The position numbers and the translations under genes are program-made. The notes below the pieces were generated by a model that searched no databases, was not told where the DNA came from, and saw nothing but the letters and a program-made list of their open reading frames with translations. Shown in pieces: positions 1-8,103 of a stretch of 64,000 nucleotides of DNA (positions are counted from its first letter, which is position 1; every line of letters begins with the position of its first letter). The DNA comes from Ruthenibacterium avium (lineage in GTDB: Bacteria; Bacillota; Clostridia; Oscillospirales; Ruminococcaceae). The DNA lies in NCBI GenBank assembly GCA_019118905.1, contig DWYA01000096.1:7195-71194 (forward strand). The letters are read 5' to 3'.

Positions 1-111
1 GGCAGCACGATTGCCGGTGTCCATGCGCTGGAGCGCGCAGGGGTACGCGGTGCTGCGATGGATGCTGTTACAGCTGCTTTTGAAAAAACAAAGCAAATGG
101 CCAAGGGATAA
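1..111 (+). CDS. C-terminal end of an unidentified protein (cut by window edge)
   Basis: An open frame runs from base 1 to a TAA at 109-111 and gives the last 36 residues of a protein. The visible part is alanine-rich and probably helical, and ends in EKTKQMAKG. There is no recognisable motif, so no function is assigned. It points the same way as the glycosidase gene that follows 48 bases later and could share a transcript with it. Confidence 0.6.
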   Translation, partial: GSTIAGVHALERAGVRGAAMDAVTAAFEKTKQMAKG

Positions 112-159
112 TGGGATAAAAATAGCTTAAAATTCATCGGTGTAAGGATGCTGTGCGTA

Positions 160-1668
160 ATGAATGTGCCATTTTTAAGCGGAGAATATTGGTATGGCGG
201 CGCCAGCCATGACGGTGTGAAAATGCCGATTGGAGCAAATGATTGTTACGAAATCGACTGCACGAAAAACGAGACCCCCAATCAAATGATGCCCTTGTTC
301 TTGTCCTCCAAAGGGCGCTGCCTCTGGGCGCGGGAGGGCTTTCACATCCGGTTTAACCGCGGTGAAATCGTTTGCGATGACTGCGCGGTTCTGACCGAGT
401 GCGGCGAAACGCTGAAAGATGCGTTTCAATATGCCGCCGGGCACTGCTTTTCCGTTTCCGGTAAGGCGCCGGATGCCGCCCTTTGGCGTGCGCCGATGTT
501 CAACACTTGGATTGAGCTGACGTTCTATCAAACGCAAGAGGCTGTTCTGCGCTATGCACGCGGTATTGTAGAAAACGGCTTTACTCCCGGTGTTTTGATG
601 ATTGACGACGGCTGGGCCGAGTATTACGGTGGCTGGCGGTTTCATTCCGGGCGTTTCCCGGACGCGGCCGCGATGCTGCGCGAGCTGCACGACATGGGCT
701 TTCAAGTGATGATGTGGGTGGTTCCCTACATCAGCCCGGATACGATGGCTTACCGCCATTTGAAAGAAATCGGCGCTTTGATTTGCGGCGAGGACGGCGA
801 GCCTTACATTACAAGATGGTGGAACGGCTGTTCCGCTGTGTTGGACATTGGCCGTAAAGAAGCGGACGACTGGATGCACGGCCAGCTGAAAGCGCTGATG
901 GAACTGGGTGTGGACGGCTTCAAGTTTGACGGCGGCGACTGCGTTTATTATCCCGAGCAGGAGGGTGCGCCCACACCGAATGAGCGCTCGGAAGCATGGG
1001 TTCGCTTCGGCGCACAGTATGCGCTCAACGAATATCGCGCCTCTTGGATGGATGCGGGTCTGCCTGTCATGCAGCGCTTGTGTGATAAGCCCCACAGCTG
1101 GGGAACCGATGGCCTTGGCGCTTTAATCCCCAACATGCTTGCGCAGGGCATTACAGGCCATCCCTTCTGCTGTGCCGATATGATAGGCGGCGGGGAATAC
1201 CTCAATTTTGCGGAAAATTCCGATAAGCTGGATGAAGAATTGTTCGTTTGTCACAGCGCAGTGAGCTGCTTGACGCCCGGCATTCAATTTTCGGCTGCGC
1301 CGTGGCGTGTGCTGGGAAAAGAGGCGAATGAAGCCATTCACCGCCAGTTAAAGCTGCGCAGTGAATATTTGCCCGTTTTGGAGGAAGTGCTGCGTCAAAG
1401 CGCCCAAACGGGGGAGCCCGCTGTGCGTTATCTGGAATATGAATTTCCCGGCGAGGGCTGCGAGGCCATCACGGATTGCTTTATGCTGGGCGATGCACTT
1501 TTGGTGGCGCCCATTCTCCAGCCGGGTCAAACCGAGCGCCGCGTATACGTTCCGCGCGGCATGTGGCAAACGCCGCAGGGGCCGATGCAAAGCGCAGGCG
1601 AATGGCATGTTTTTGCAGCTGAGAACTGCTTGCCCATTGTGCTGCGGCGTAGCAAAGAGAACGCCTGA
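160..1668 (+). CDS. Glycoside hydrolase family 31, MYORG-like
   Basis: Predicted retaining alpha-glycosidase of about 500 residues. The GH31 barrel is recognisable from the first strand at WIELTFYQTQ, through DDGWAEYYGGW, to the nucleophile motif FKFDGGD (Asp about 257 from this start). The later GITGHPF...ADMIGGG stretch should carry the acid/base Asp. This spacing resembles the MYORG/KIAA1161 branch of GH31, for which alpha-galactosidase activity is known, rather than classical alpha-glucosidases. No signal peptide is visible, so a cytoplasmic enzyme acting on imported oligosaccharide or glycoside is likely. An in-frame ATG exists at 148, but AAGGA at 144-148 fits the ATG at 160 better. A GntR regulator and uxaBA lie downstream, suggesting a substrate that yields uronic acid or galactose. 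The substrate is an inference. Confidence 0.85.
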   Translation: MNVPFLSGEYWYGGASHDGVKMPIGANDCYEIDCTKNETPNQMMPLFLSSKGRCLWAREGFHIRFNRGEIVCDDCAVLTECGETLKDAFQYAAGHCFSVSGKAPDAALWRAPMFNTWIELTFYQTQEAVLRYARGIVENGFTPGVLMIDDGWAEYYGGWRFHSGRFPDAAAMLRELHDMGFQVMMWVVPYISPDTMAYRHLKEIGALICGEDGEPYITRWWNGCSAVLDIGRKEADDWMHGQLKALMELGVDGFKFDGGDCVYYPEQEGAPTPNERSEAWVRFGAQYALNEYRASWMDAGLPVMQRLCDKPHSWGTDGLGALIPNMLAQGITGHPFCCADMIGGGEYLNFAENSDKLDEELFVCHSAVSCLTPGIQFSAAPWRVLGKEANEAIHRQLKLRSEYLPVLEEVLRQSAQTGEPAVRYLEYEFPGEGCEAITDCFMLGDALLVAPILQPGQTERRVYVPRGMWQTPQGPMQSAGEWHVFAAENCLPIVLRRSKENA

Positions 1669-1752
1669 GCGGCTCGGACTTGAAAAAGAGCTTGCCGGGA
1701 TGATACAATGAGAACATAAAACCGGCAATGGCGCAAAGGAAAGGGCGATGGT

Positions 1753-2409
1753 ATGGCGAAAAACACACTAAAAGAACAGGCGTATGCAATTATCAAAGAG
1801 AATATCATCAACTGTACCTATGCGCCGTCCAGCTTCTTGGTGGAAAGCGAGCTGATGCAGCAGGTCGGCGCCAGCCGAACGCCCATTCGCGAGGCGCTCA
1901 ATAAGCTGGAGCAAGAAAATCTGGTGCGTATTTTGCCCAAACGCGGCGTTTTGGTGTGCGATATCACCATGGGAACACTGAATGAAGTGTATGAGGTGCG
2001 CCGTTTGGTGGAACCTTATATTGTGCGTGAGTACGGCTGCCGTTTAGACGAGGAGGCACTGCGCCGAGAGTATGAGCAGGTGGAGCAAAGCGCACAGCTG
2101 CCCACCGGAATGCAGCTGCACCGCGTGGACAATGATTTGCATCAAATGCTGCTCAATGTTTCCGGCAATTCTTATTTGCGCGCCATGATGGATAATATTT
2201 ATGGCCATAATAATCGCATCCGCGTGTTTTCGGGCATGAAGGTGGCCGAGCGCCGGAGTGATACCTGCAAAGAGCATTTGGAGATTCTGCGCTTTTTGCT
2301 GGAACGCGACTATGAGCGCGCGGCACAGGCGATGCTGACGCACCTCGAAAACTCAAAGCAAACGGCAGTGCGGGCTCTGCTGGCGGCGGGAACGCCAAAC
2401 CGCACATAG
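1753..2409 (+). CDS. GntR-family transcriptional regulator, FCD (FadR/UxuR-like) type
   Basis: A 218-residue DNA-binding regulator. The N-terminal winged helix (about 1-75) holds the GntR signature around LVESELMQQVGASRTPIREALNKLEQENLV. The C-terminal all-helical FCD ligand domain (about 80-210) follows, with the usual metal-site residues in LHRVDNDLHQ and a late CKEH histidine. This subfamily commonly senses hexuronates or related sugar acids. It is encoded just upstream of uxaB-uxaA, and a palindrome with a GTATAC core lies between the two (2583-2592), so local control of uxaBA is the simplest reading. The ATG at 1753 follows AAAGGAAAGG at a suitable distance. The gene ends in a hairpin terminator at 2544-2571. 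Confidence 0.92.
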   Translation: MAKNTLKEQAYAIIKENIINCTYAPSSFLVESELMQQVGASRTPIREALNKLEQENLVRILPKRGVLVCDITMGTLNEVYEVRRLVEPYIVREYGCRLDEEALRREYEQVEQSAQLPTGMQLHRVDNDLHQMLLNVSGNSYLRAMMDNIYGHNNRIRVFSGMKVAERRSDTCKEHLEILRFLLERDYERAAQAMLTHLENSKQTAVRALLAAGTPNRT

Positions 2410-2543
2410 TGTGCGGAAAAGCGTAGAAAAAATGCAGCGTTTTTTGTGAAAAACGGGAATTGACTTTTCTTGCGCTTTTCAGTACCATAAATACAGTACC
2501 GGCGAAGATTTTTAACATTTCTTCGTTTTGAGAGGAATCGGCG

Positions 2544-2571
2544 GGCAGAAGCGAAGGCTTCTGCCGTTTTT
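2544..2571 (+). terminator. Intrinsic terminator after the GntR gene
   Basis: A 9-bp GC-rich stem (GGCAGAAGC/GCTTCTGCC, 4-base loop) is followed by G and a run of Ts. It separates the regulator transcript from uxaBA. Confidence 0.75.
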
Positions 2572-2582
2572 CCGAATACCTG

Positions 2583-2592
2583 TTGTATACAA
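2583..2592. promoter_or_regulatory. Candidate GntR operator upstream of uxaB
   Basis: TTGTATACAA is a perfect 10-bp palindrome with a GTATAC core, as expected for UxuR/ExuR-like FCD regulators. It lies 91 bases upstream of the uxaB start and overlaps a possible -10 (TACAAT). A related half, TTGTATACTA, occurs in the promoter of the dehydrogenase at 43.6 kb. Binding is inferred from pattern and position only. Confidence 0.5.
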
Positions 2593-2683
2593 TAGGTATA
2601 TAACAAACAGACACTCAGGTATAAAACGAGACGTGAATAAAATAGATGCCCGTTTTGTGCCGCATTACAGGAGGGAATTTATC

Positions 2684-4186
2684 ATGAATAAGCTGTCGTA
2701 CAAAACACTGAAAGACATGGGTTATGAAGGCTACTTGCTGGAGAATGCGCCCGAGAAGGTGCTGCAATTCGGCGAGGGCAATTTCCTGCGCGCGTTTGTC
2801 GATTATTTCTTTGACGTTGCCAACGAAAAATGCGGCTTTAACGGCAAAATTGTGCTGTGCCAGCCCATTGAGCCGGGCCTGGCCGATATGATCAATGAGC
2901 AGGAGGGACTTTATACGCTTTATCTGCGCGGCTTTGAAAACGGCGCAAAGGTAAACGATAAGCGTATCATCAGCGCGGTTTCCCGCTGCATCAATCCGTA
3001 CCACGATTTCGGCGCGCTGCTCGAGTGCGCAAAAAACCCGGATTTGCGCTACATTGTTTCCAATACGACGGAAGCCGGCATTGTCTTTGACGACAGCTGC
3101 CATTTTGACGACGCGCCCGCATCCTCTTTCCCTGCAAAGCTCACACGCTTTTTGTTCGAGCGCTACACCCAGATGGGCAGCATGAAAGGCAAGGGCTTTG
3201 TCATCCTGTCTTGCGAGCTGATTGACAACAACGGCCAAGAGCTGAAAAAATGTGTTCACCAGTATATCACCCTTTGGGGCTTGTCCGATGAATTTGCCAA
3301 ATGGGTGGACGAGGAGAACCTGTTCTGCTCCACACTGGTAGACCGCATTGTTACCGGTTATCCCCGCAGCGAAGCTGCTGAGCTGAACGCGGAAAACGGC
3401 TATGAGGACAACCTGCTTGACACCGGCGAGGTGTTTGGCTTCTGGGTAATCGAAGGCCCGGAATGGCTGGAAAAAGAGCTGCCCTTTGCTCAGGCCGGTC
3501 TGCCCGTTTTGGTGGCTCGCGACCACACCCCGTACAAAAAACGCAAAGTGCGTATTTTGAACGGCGCACACACCTCGATGGTGCTGGCTGCTTATCTGGC
3601 CGGACAGGACATCGTGCGCAACTGTATGCAGGATGAAGTGATCAAGGGCTTTATGGATACCACCGTATATGACGAGATTATCCCCACCCTGACCCTGCCG
3701 AAAGAGGAGTTGGAAAGCTTTGCGCACGCTGTGGGCGAGCGGTTCAACAACCCGTTTATCGACCATGCGCTGCTGTCCATCAGCTTGAACTCCACCGCAA
3801 AGTGGAAGGCTCGCTGCCTGCCCAGCTTGAAGGCTTATATCGAAAAATTCGGCAAGCTGCCTGCTAACCTGACACTTTCTTTGGCTGCGCTGATTCGTTT
3901 TTACAGCTGCGACGTGCAGGAGCTGACGCAGGATGCGCTCATGTGCCGCCGTCCTGCCGGCGATATTTACCCCGTGAAGGACGACCGCGCCGTGCTGGAG
4001 TTCTACTATGCACATAAGGATGACAGTGCCGAAGCGTTGACCCATGCCGTTCTGTCCAATGCCGATTTCTGGGGTGAAGACCTTACCGCGATTGACGGCT
4101 TTGAAAAGGCGGTCACAGAGGCGCTGGAAGGCATGGAGAAAAACGGCGCTTATGAAATGATGAAAGCAGCCTGCAAGGCGAAGTAA
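2684..4186 (+). CDS. uxaB: Tagaturonate reductase (altronate oxidoreductase)
   Basis: NAD-dependent polyol dehydrogenase of the mannitol dehydrogenase family that reduces D-tagaturonate to D-altronate in galacturonate breakdown. The 500-residue protein has the N-terminal nucleotide-binding strand (VLQFGEGNFLRAFVDYF) and the family's catalytic signature KVRILNGAH (Lys, Asn, His). Its length matches known UxaB proteins. The frame is open further upstream to 2528, but the ATG at 2684 is directly preceded by AGGAGGGAATTTATC and is the clear start. uxaA follows after 13 bases, so the two form an operon. uxaC (uronate isomerase) is not in this window. Confidence 0.95.
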   Translation: MNKLSYKTLKDMGYEGYLLENAPEKVLQFGEGNFLRAFVDYFFDVANEKCGFNGKIVLCQPIEPGLADMINEQEGLYTLYLRGFENGAKVNDKRIISAVSRCINPYHDFGALLECAKNPDLRYIVSNTTEAGIVFDDSCHFDDAPASSFPAKLTRFLFERYTQMGSMKGKGFVILSCELIDNNGQELKKCVHQYITLWGLSDEFAKWVDEENLFCSTLVDRIVTGYPRSEAAELNAENGYEDNLLDTGEVFGFWVIEGPEWLEKELPFAQAGLPVLVARDHTPYKKRKVRILNGAHTSMVLAAYLAGQDIVRNCMQDEVIKGFMDTTVYDEIIPTLTLPKEELESFAHAVGERFNNPFIDHALLSISLNSTAKWKARCLPSLKAYIEKFGKLPANLTLSLAALIRFYSCDVQELTQDALMCRRPAGDIYPVKDDRAVLEFYYAHKDDSAEALTHAVLSNADFWGEDLTAIDGFEKAVTEALEGMEKNGAYEMMKAACKAK

Positions 4187-4199
4187 GGAGCAAATCAGC

Positions 4200-5669
4200 A
4201 TGAACAGTTTCATTCGAATTCATCCGGCGGACAACGTTGCGGTGGCGCTTTCGCCTGTTGCTGCGGGAACGGTATTTGAAGGCGTAACAGCACAGGAGGA
4301 AATTCCGCAAGGGCATAAAATGGCGCTTCGTGCGATTCCTGCCGGACAAAATGTGGTGAAGTACGGTTTTGCCATCGGCCATGCCACCGAAGATATTGCC
4401 CCCGGCGCATGGGTGCATGTTCATAACACGAAAACCAATCTTTCCGAAGAGGGAGACTACACCTATGACTGCCAGGCTGAGGCGGTAACACCGGTTGCCC
4501 CGGCCGCCTTCCAAGGCTTTGTGCGCGCCGACGGACGCGCAGCTGTGCGCAATGAAATTTGGGTCATTCCCACCGTGGGCTGTGTCAACGGCATTGCACA
4601 GAAGCTGTGCCGCGACAACGCGCATCTGGTAAGCGGAAGCTTGGAGGGCTTGTATGCTTTCCCGCATCCGTTTGGATGCAGCCAAATGGGCGACGACCAT
4701 GCCCAAACCAGAAAGCTGCTGGCGGCTTTGGCGCGTCATCCTAACGCAGCCGGTGTGCTGGTGCTCAGCCTTGGCTGTGAGAATTTAACGCACGAGCAGT
4801 TTGTGGAAGAGCTGGGCGAATATGACGAAAACCGCGTGAAGTTTTTGACTTGTCAAGACGTGGAGGACGAGTTTGAAGCGGGCAGCCGCTTGCTCAAAGA
4901 GCTGGCCGATTATGCCAAAACATTCGAGCGCCGTCCGGTTCCCGTTTCCGAGCTGGTCATCGGCATGAAGTGCGGCGGCAGCGACGGTCTTTCCGGCATT
5001 ACCGCCAACCCCGCTGTCGGTGCGTTCAGCGATTTGCTGATTGCGCAGGGCGGCAGTACGGTGCTTACGGAAGTGCCGGAGATGTTCGGTGCAGAAGGCA
5101 TTTTGATGAATCGCTGCGTCAACCGCGAAGTGTTTGACAAAGCGGTAAAGATGATTACCGACTTTAAGCACTACTTCACCTCTCACGGCCAAGTAGTGTA
5201 TGAAAACCCGTCTCCGGGCAACAAAAAGGGCGGTATTACCACGCTGGAGGACAAGAGCTGCGGCTGTGTGCAAAAGGGCGGCAGCGCCCCCATTGTAGAT
5301 GTCATCGGCTATGGTGACGCCGTTGTGACGAAAGGCCTGAACATGCTGTCCGGCCCGGGCAACGACTTGGTGTCTGCTACGGCCTTGACGGCTGCGGGCG
5401 CGCATATCGTTTTGTTCACAACGGGGCGCGGCACGCCGTTTGGCGCACCGGCTCCCACGCTGAAAATTGCCACCAACAATGCGCTGGCACAGCGCAAAAA
5501 GGGCTGGGTAGACTTCAACGCCGGTCCGGTGGCGGAAGGCGAAACCATTCCCGAAGCGGGCAAGCGCCTGTTTGATAAGGTGGTAGCGGTGGCTTCCGGC
5601 GAGCAGACCGAAAACGAAAAACACGGTTACCGCGAAATTTCTATCTTTAAAGATGGTGTTGTGCTGTAA
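4200..5669 (+). CDS. uxaA: Altronate dehydratase
   Basis: Iron-dependent dehydratase converting D-altronate to 2-keto-3-deoxy-D-gluconate. The 489-residue protein has the N-terminal SAF domain (about 10-90) and the large C-terminal D-galactarate dehydratase/altronate hydrolase domain (about 100-489). Recognisable stretches include FPHPFGCSQMGDDH, MKCGGSDGLSGITANP and the conserved-cysteine region SCGCVQKGG. The ATG follows AAGGAGCAAATCAGC. It is the second gene of the uxaBA operon, which ends at a strong hairpin at 5712-5745. With UxaB it completes two consecutive steps. The KDG kinase and aldolase that would follow are not in this window. Confidence 0.96.
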   Translation: MNSFIRIHPADNVAVALSPVAAGTVFEGVTAQEEIPQGHKMALRAIPAGQNVVKYGFAIGHATEDIAPGAWVHVHNTKTNLSEEGDYTYDCQAEAVTPVAPAAFQGFVRADGRAAVRNEIWVIPTVGCVNGIAQKLCRDNAHLVSGSLEGLYAFPHPFGCSQMGDDHAQTRKLLAALARHPNAAGVLVLSLGCENLTHEQFVEELGEYDENRVKFLTCQDVEDEFEAGSRLLKELADYAKTFERRPVPVSELVIGMKCGGSDGLSGITANPAVGAFSDLLIAQGGSTVLTEVPEMFGAEGILMNRCVNREVFDKAVKMITDFKHYFTSHGQVVYENPSPGNKKGGITTLEDKSCGCVQKGGSAPIVDVIGYGDAVVTKGLNMLSGPGNDLVSATALTAAGAHIVLFTTGRGTPFGAPAPTLKIATNNALAQRKKGWVDFNAGPVAEGETIPEAGKRLFDKVVAVASGEQTENEKHGYREISIFKDGVVL

Positions 5670-5711
5670 AGCGCGGCGCGATGATTGCATAAATATTTTA
5701 TAAGAGCAAAT

Positions 5712-5745
5712 GAAAACCACCCGTTCAACGGGTGGTTTTCATTTT
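5712..5745 (+). terminator. Terminator of uxaBA
   Basis: A long near-perfect stem (GAAAACCACCCGTT and its complement around a single base; about 12 bp usable) is followed by ATTTTT. Confidence 0.85.
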
Positions 5746-5828
5746 TACAAAATCTCTGCGTTTTTTGCTCGTGTATTTTTGCAAAAAGTACGAACTTTTA
5801 TGCAAATCGACAATCTTTATTCTGTGGG

Positions 5829-5857
5829 TTGACATTAAAAATTTGTCATTGTACAAT
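5829..5857 (+). promoter_or_regulatory. Sigma-70-type promoter of the marR-ABC exporter operon
   Basis: TTGACA at 5829-5834 and TACAAT at 5852-5857 are separated by 17 bases. The start would fall just before the inverted repeat at 5871-5892. Confidence 0.85.
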
Positions 5858-5870
5858 AGTTCAAGAACTT

Positions 5871-5892
5871 AATTGTTAGCTACCTAACAATT
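5871..5892. promoter_or_regulatory. MarR operator (22-bp inverted repeat)
   Basis: AATTGTTAG and CTAACAATT are perfect 9-bp arms around 4 bases. They lie between the promoter and the MarR start, as expected for autorepression. The outer AATTGT...ACAATT pattern is shared with the operator at 17962-17987. Confidence 0.75.
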
Positions 5893-5917
5893 ATCGGCAG
5901 TCAAGAAAGGAGCGCTT

Positions 5918-6376
5918 ATGGAGCAGCAGGATGATCTAGGCAAATATGTGATGAACTTGTCCCACCAGCTTCGCCGCCGGATTGACGCGGGAATGGCGAG
6001 CATCGGCATAACCGGAATGCAGGCAAGAGTGCTGCATTTTATTTTAAGGAAAAGTGCAGAAAAAGAAGTATTTCAGCGCGATATTGAAATTGAATTCAAT
6101 CTGCGCCGACCTTCGGCAACAGGAATTTTGCACCTGATGGAGCAAAACGGCTTGGTAATTCGAGAATCGGTTGCCCACGATGCACGTTTAAAAAAGCTGG
6201 TACCCACAGAAAAGGCTTTTTGTGTCAGTGAACAAGTAGATCAGCAGCTTGCCGCGATCGAAAAAGATCTGTGCCAAGGTTTAAAGCGCGATGACAGAAT
6301 TCTGTTTCGCGGGCTATGCCTGCGAATGGAGGAAAACTTGGCTGTGACTGAAAAAAAGGAGGAGAAAGAATGGTAA
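5918..6376 (+). CDS. MarR-family transcriptional regulator of the downstream exporter
   Basis: A 152-residue winged-helix regulator. The core (about 30-115) includes the recognition region DIEIEFNLRRPSATGILHLME and the wing with ESVAHDARLKKLVPT, where the usual DxR appears as DAR. MarR proteins of this type repress efflux pumps until a drug or phenolic ligand binds. The gene starts 26 bases after a perfect inverted repeat that sits just downstream of a consensus promoter. It overlaps the first ABC exporter gene by 7 bases, so regulator and pump are co-transcribed. The start follows GAAAGGAGCGCTT. The ligand cannot be read from the sequence. Confidence 0.93.
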   Translation: MEQQDDLGKYVMNLSHQLRRRIDAGMASIGITGMQARVLHFILRKSAEKEVFQRDIEIEFNLRRPSATGILHLMEQNGLVIRESVAHDARLKKLVPTEKAFCVSEQVDQQLAAIEKDLCQGLKRDDRILFRGLCLRMEENLAVTEKKEEKEW

Positions 6377-8103
6377 AAAAATTGATGAAGTCCATCCGGG
6401 AATACCGTACCCCATCCATCATTTGCCCGCTTTTGGTGGTGTTGGAAGTGGCGCTGGAAGTTCTTATTCCCTTTTTGATGGCCGATTTGATCGATGTTGG
6501 CTTAGAAAATGCCGACTTGCCCTACATTTATAAAATGGGCGCTGCACTAATTGTTGCGGCAATGCTGTCGCTGCTGTTTGGTGCTTTGGCCGGAAAATAT
6601 GCGGCCATCGCTTCGGCTGGTTTTGCAAAGAATCTTCGCGGAGATATGTTTCATCATATCCAGGATTTCTCCTTTGCCAATATCGACAAATTTTCAACGG
6701 CTAGCTTGGTGACGCGCTTGACAACCGACGTTACCAACGTGCAGAACGCCTATCAAATGATTGTTCGCGTTTTGGTGCGTGCCCCGGTCATGCTGGTATT
6801 TTCTCTGTCCATGGCGATGACCGTAAATTTTGAGCTTTCCGTAATCTTTTTGGGAGCAGTGCCGCTGCTGGGCATTGGGCTGTTTGGCATCATCATGAAA
6901 GCCCACCCCTATTTTGAAAAAGTGTTCCAAGAGTATGACCACTTGAATGGCGTTGTCCAAGAAAACCTCAGCGCGGTGCGCGTGGTAAAGGCATATGTGC
7001 GTGAGGAGCAGGAGGACAAAAAGTTTTTCAACATTTCCGGCCATATCTATCAGCTGTTTTGCTCGGCGGAAAAAATTGTTGCATTCAATGGCCCGCTCAT
7101 GCAATTCTCGATGTACACCTGCATTTTGCTGCTGTCTTACTTCTCGGCCAAGCTGATTGTCGGCGGCGGCATGGGCGCAGGCGAGCTGATGACCATGATT
7201 GTCTACGCCACGCAGATTTTGATGAGCCTCATGATGCTTTCCATGGTGTTCGTTATGGTGATTATTTCTCGTGCCTCTACCGAGCGTATCGTGGAAGTGC
7301 TGGAAGAAAAAAGCACGCTGCACAATCCCGAAAATCCGCGCTTTGACATTCGTGACGGTGCGATTGACTTTGAAAATGTCACCTTCAGCTATTCCGAAGG
7401 GCAGGAGAGTGCGGCGCTGGCAGACGTCAATCTGCATATTGCCTCCGGCGAAACCATTGGTATCATCGGCGGAACGGGCAGTGCAAAAAGCACATTGGTT
7501 CAGCTGATTGCCCGTTTGTATGACGTCACCAAGGGAAGCGTAAAAGTAGGCGGCGTGGATGTGCGCGAGTACGACCTTGAAACTCTGCGCGACAACGTTG
7601 CCATGGTGCTGCAAAAGAATGTGCTGTTCTCCGGCACCATCAAGGAGAATATGCGCTGGGGTAACCCGGATGCAACAGACGAGGAAATTATGGAAGCTTG
7701 CCGCTTGGCACAGGCCGACAGCTTTATTCAAACTTTCCCCAACGCTTACGACACCCACATTGAGCAGGGCGGCACGAACGTTTCCGGCGGCCAGCGTCAG
7801 CGCCTTTGCATTGCGCGTGCTTTGCTGAAAAAGCCTAAAATTTTAATTTTGGACGACTCGACCAGTGCAGTTGACACCAAAACCGACGCGCTGATTCGCA
7901 AGGCGATGCGCGAGGTAATTCCCGGAACCACCAAGCTGATTATTGCGCAGCGCATTTCTTCCATCGAGGAGGCCGACCATGTGATTGTCATGGACAATGG
8001 CCGTGTGAACGGTTGGGGAACGCCTGCCGAGCTTTTGAAAACCAATGCCATTTACCGCGAGGTTTATGAATCCCAAATGAAAGGAGCCGAAAAGCATGAA
8101 TAA
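6370..8103 (+). CDS. Heterodimeric ABC exporter, subunit with degenerate ATP site
   Basis: A 577-residue half-transporter: a six-helix type I exporter membrane domain (about 15-315) followed by a nucleotide-binding domain (about 340-570). The Walker A region reads GGTGSAKST, with Ala in place of the usual Gly before Lys. The ABC signature is VSGGQ. The Walker B end reads LILDDSTS, with Asp where the catalytic Glu should be. Those changes mark the non-catalytic partner of a BmrCD/LmrCD-type heterodimer. It overlaps the MarR gene upstream and the partner gene downstream by 8 bases, so all three form one operon. Multidrug or toxic-compound export is the likely role. Confidence 0.93.
   Translation: MVKKLMKSIREYRTPSIICPLLVVLEVALEVLIPFLMADLIDVGLENADLPYIYKMGAALIVAAMLSLLFGALAGKYAAIASAGFAKNLRGDMFHHIQDFSFANIDKFSTASLVTRLTTDVTNVQNAYQMIVRVLVRAPVMLVFSLSMAMTVNFELSVIFLGAVPLLGIGLFGIIMKAHPYFEKVFQEYDHLNGVVQENLSAVRVVKAYVREEQEDKKFFNISGHIYQLFCSAEKIVAFNGPLMQFSMYTCILLLSYFSAKLIVGGGMGAGELMTMIVYATQILMSLMMLSMVFVMVIISRASTERIVEVLEEKSTLHNPENPRFDIRDGAIDFENVTFSYSEGQESAALADVNLHIASGETIGIIGGTGSAKSTLVQLIARLYDVTKGSVKVGGVDVREYDLETLRDNVAMVLQKNVLFSGTIKENMRWGNPDATDEEIMEACRLAQADSFIQTFPNAYDTHIEQGGTNVSGGQRQRLCIARALLKKPKILILDDSTSAVDTKTDALIRKAMREVIPGTTKLIIAQRISSIEEADHVIVMDNGRVNGWGTPAELLKTNAIYREVYESQMKGAEKHE

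Noticed and set aside
2480..2500. Direct repeat CAGTACC-N7-CAGTACC upstream of uxaB as a CRISPR or operator
   Set aside because: Only two 7-base copies inside the GntR transcript; too short and too few to support either call.
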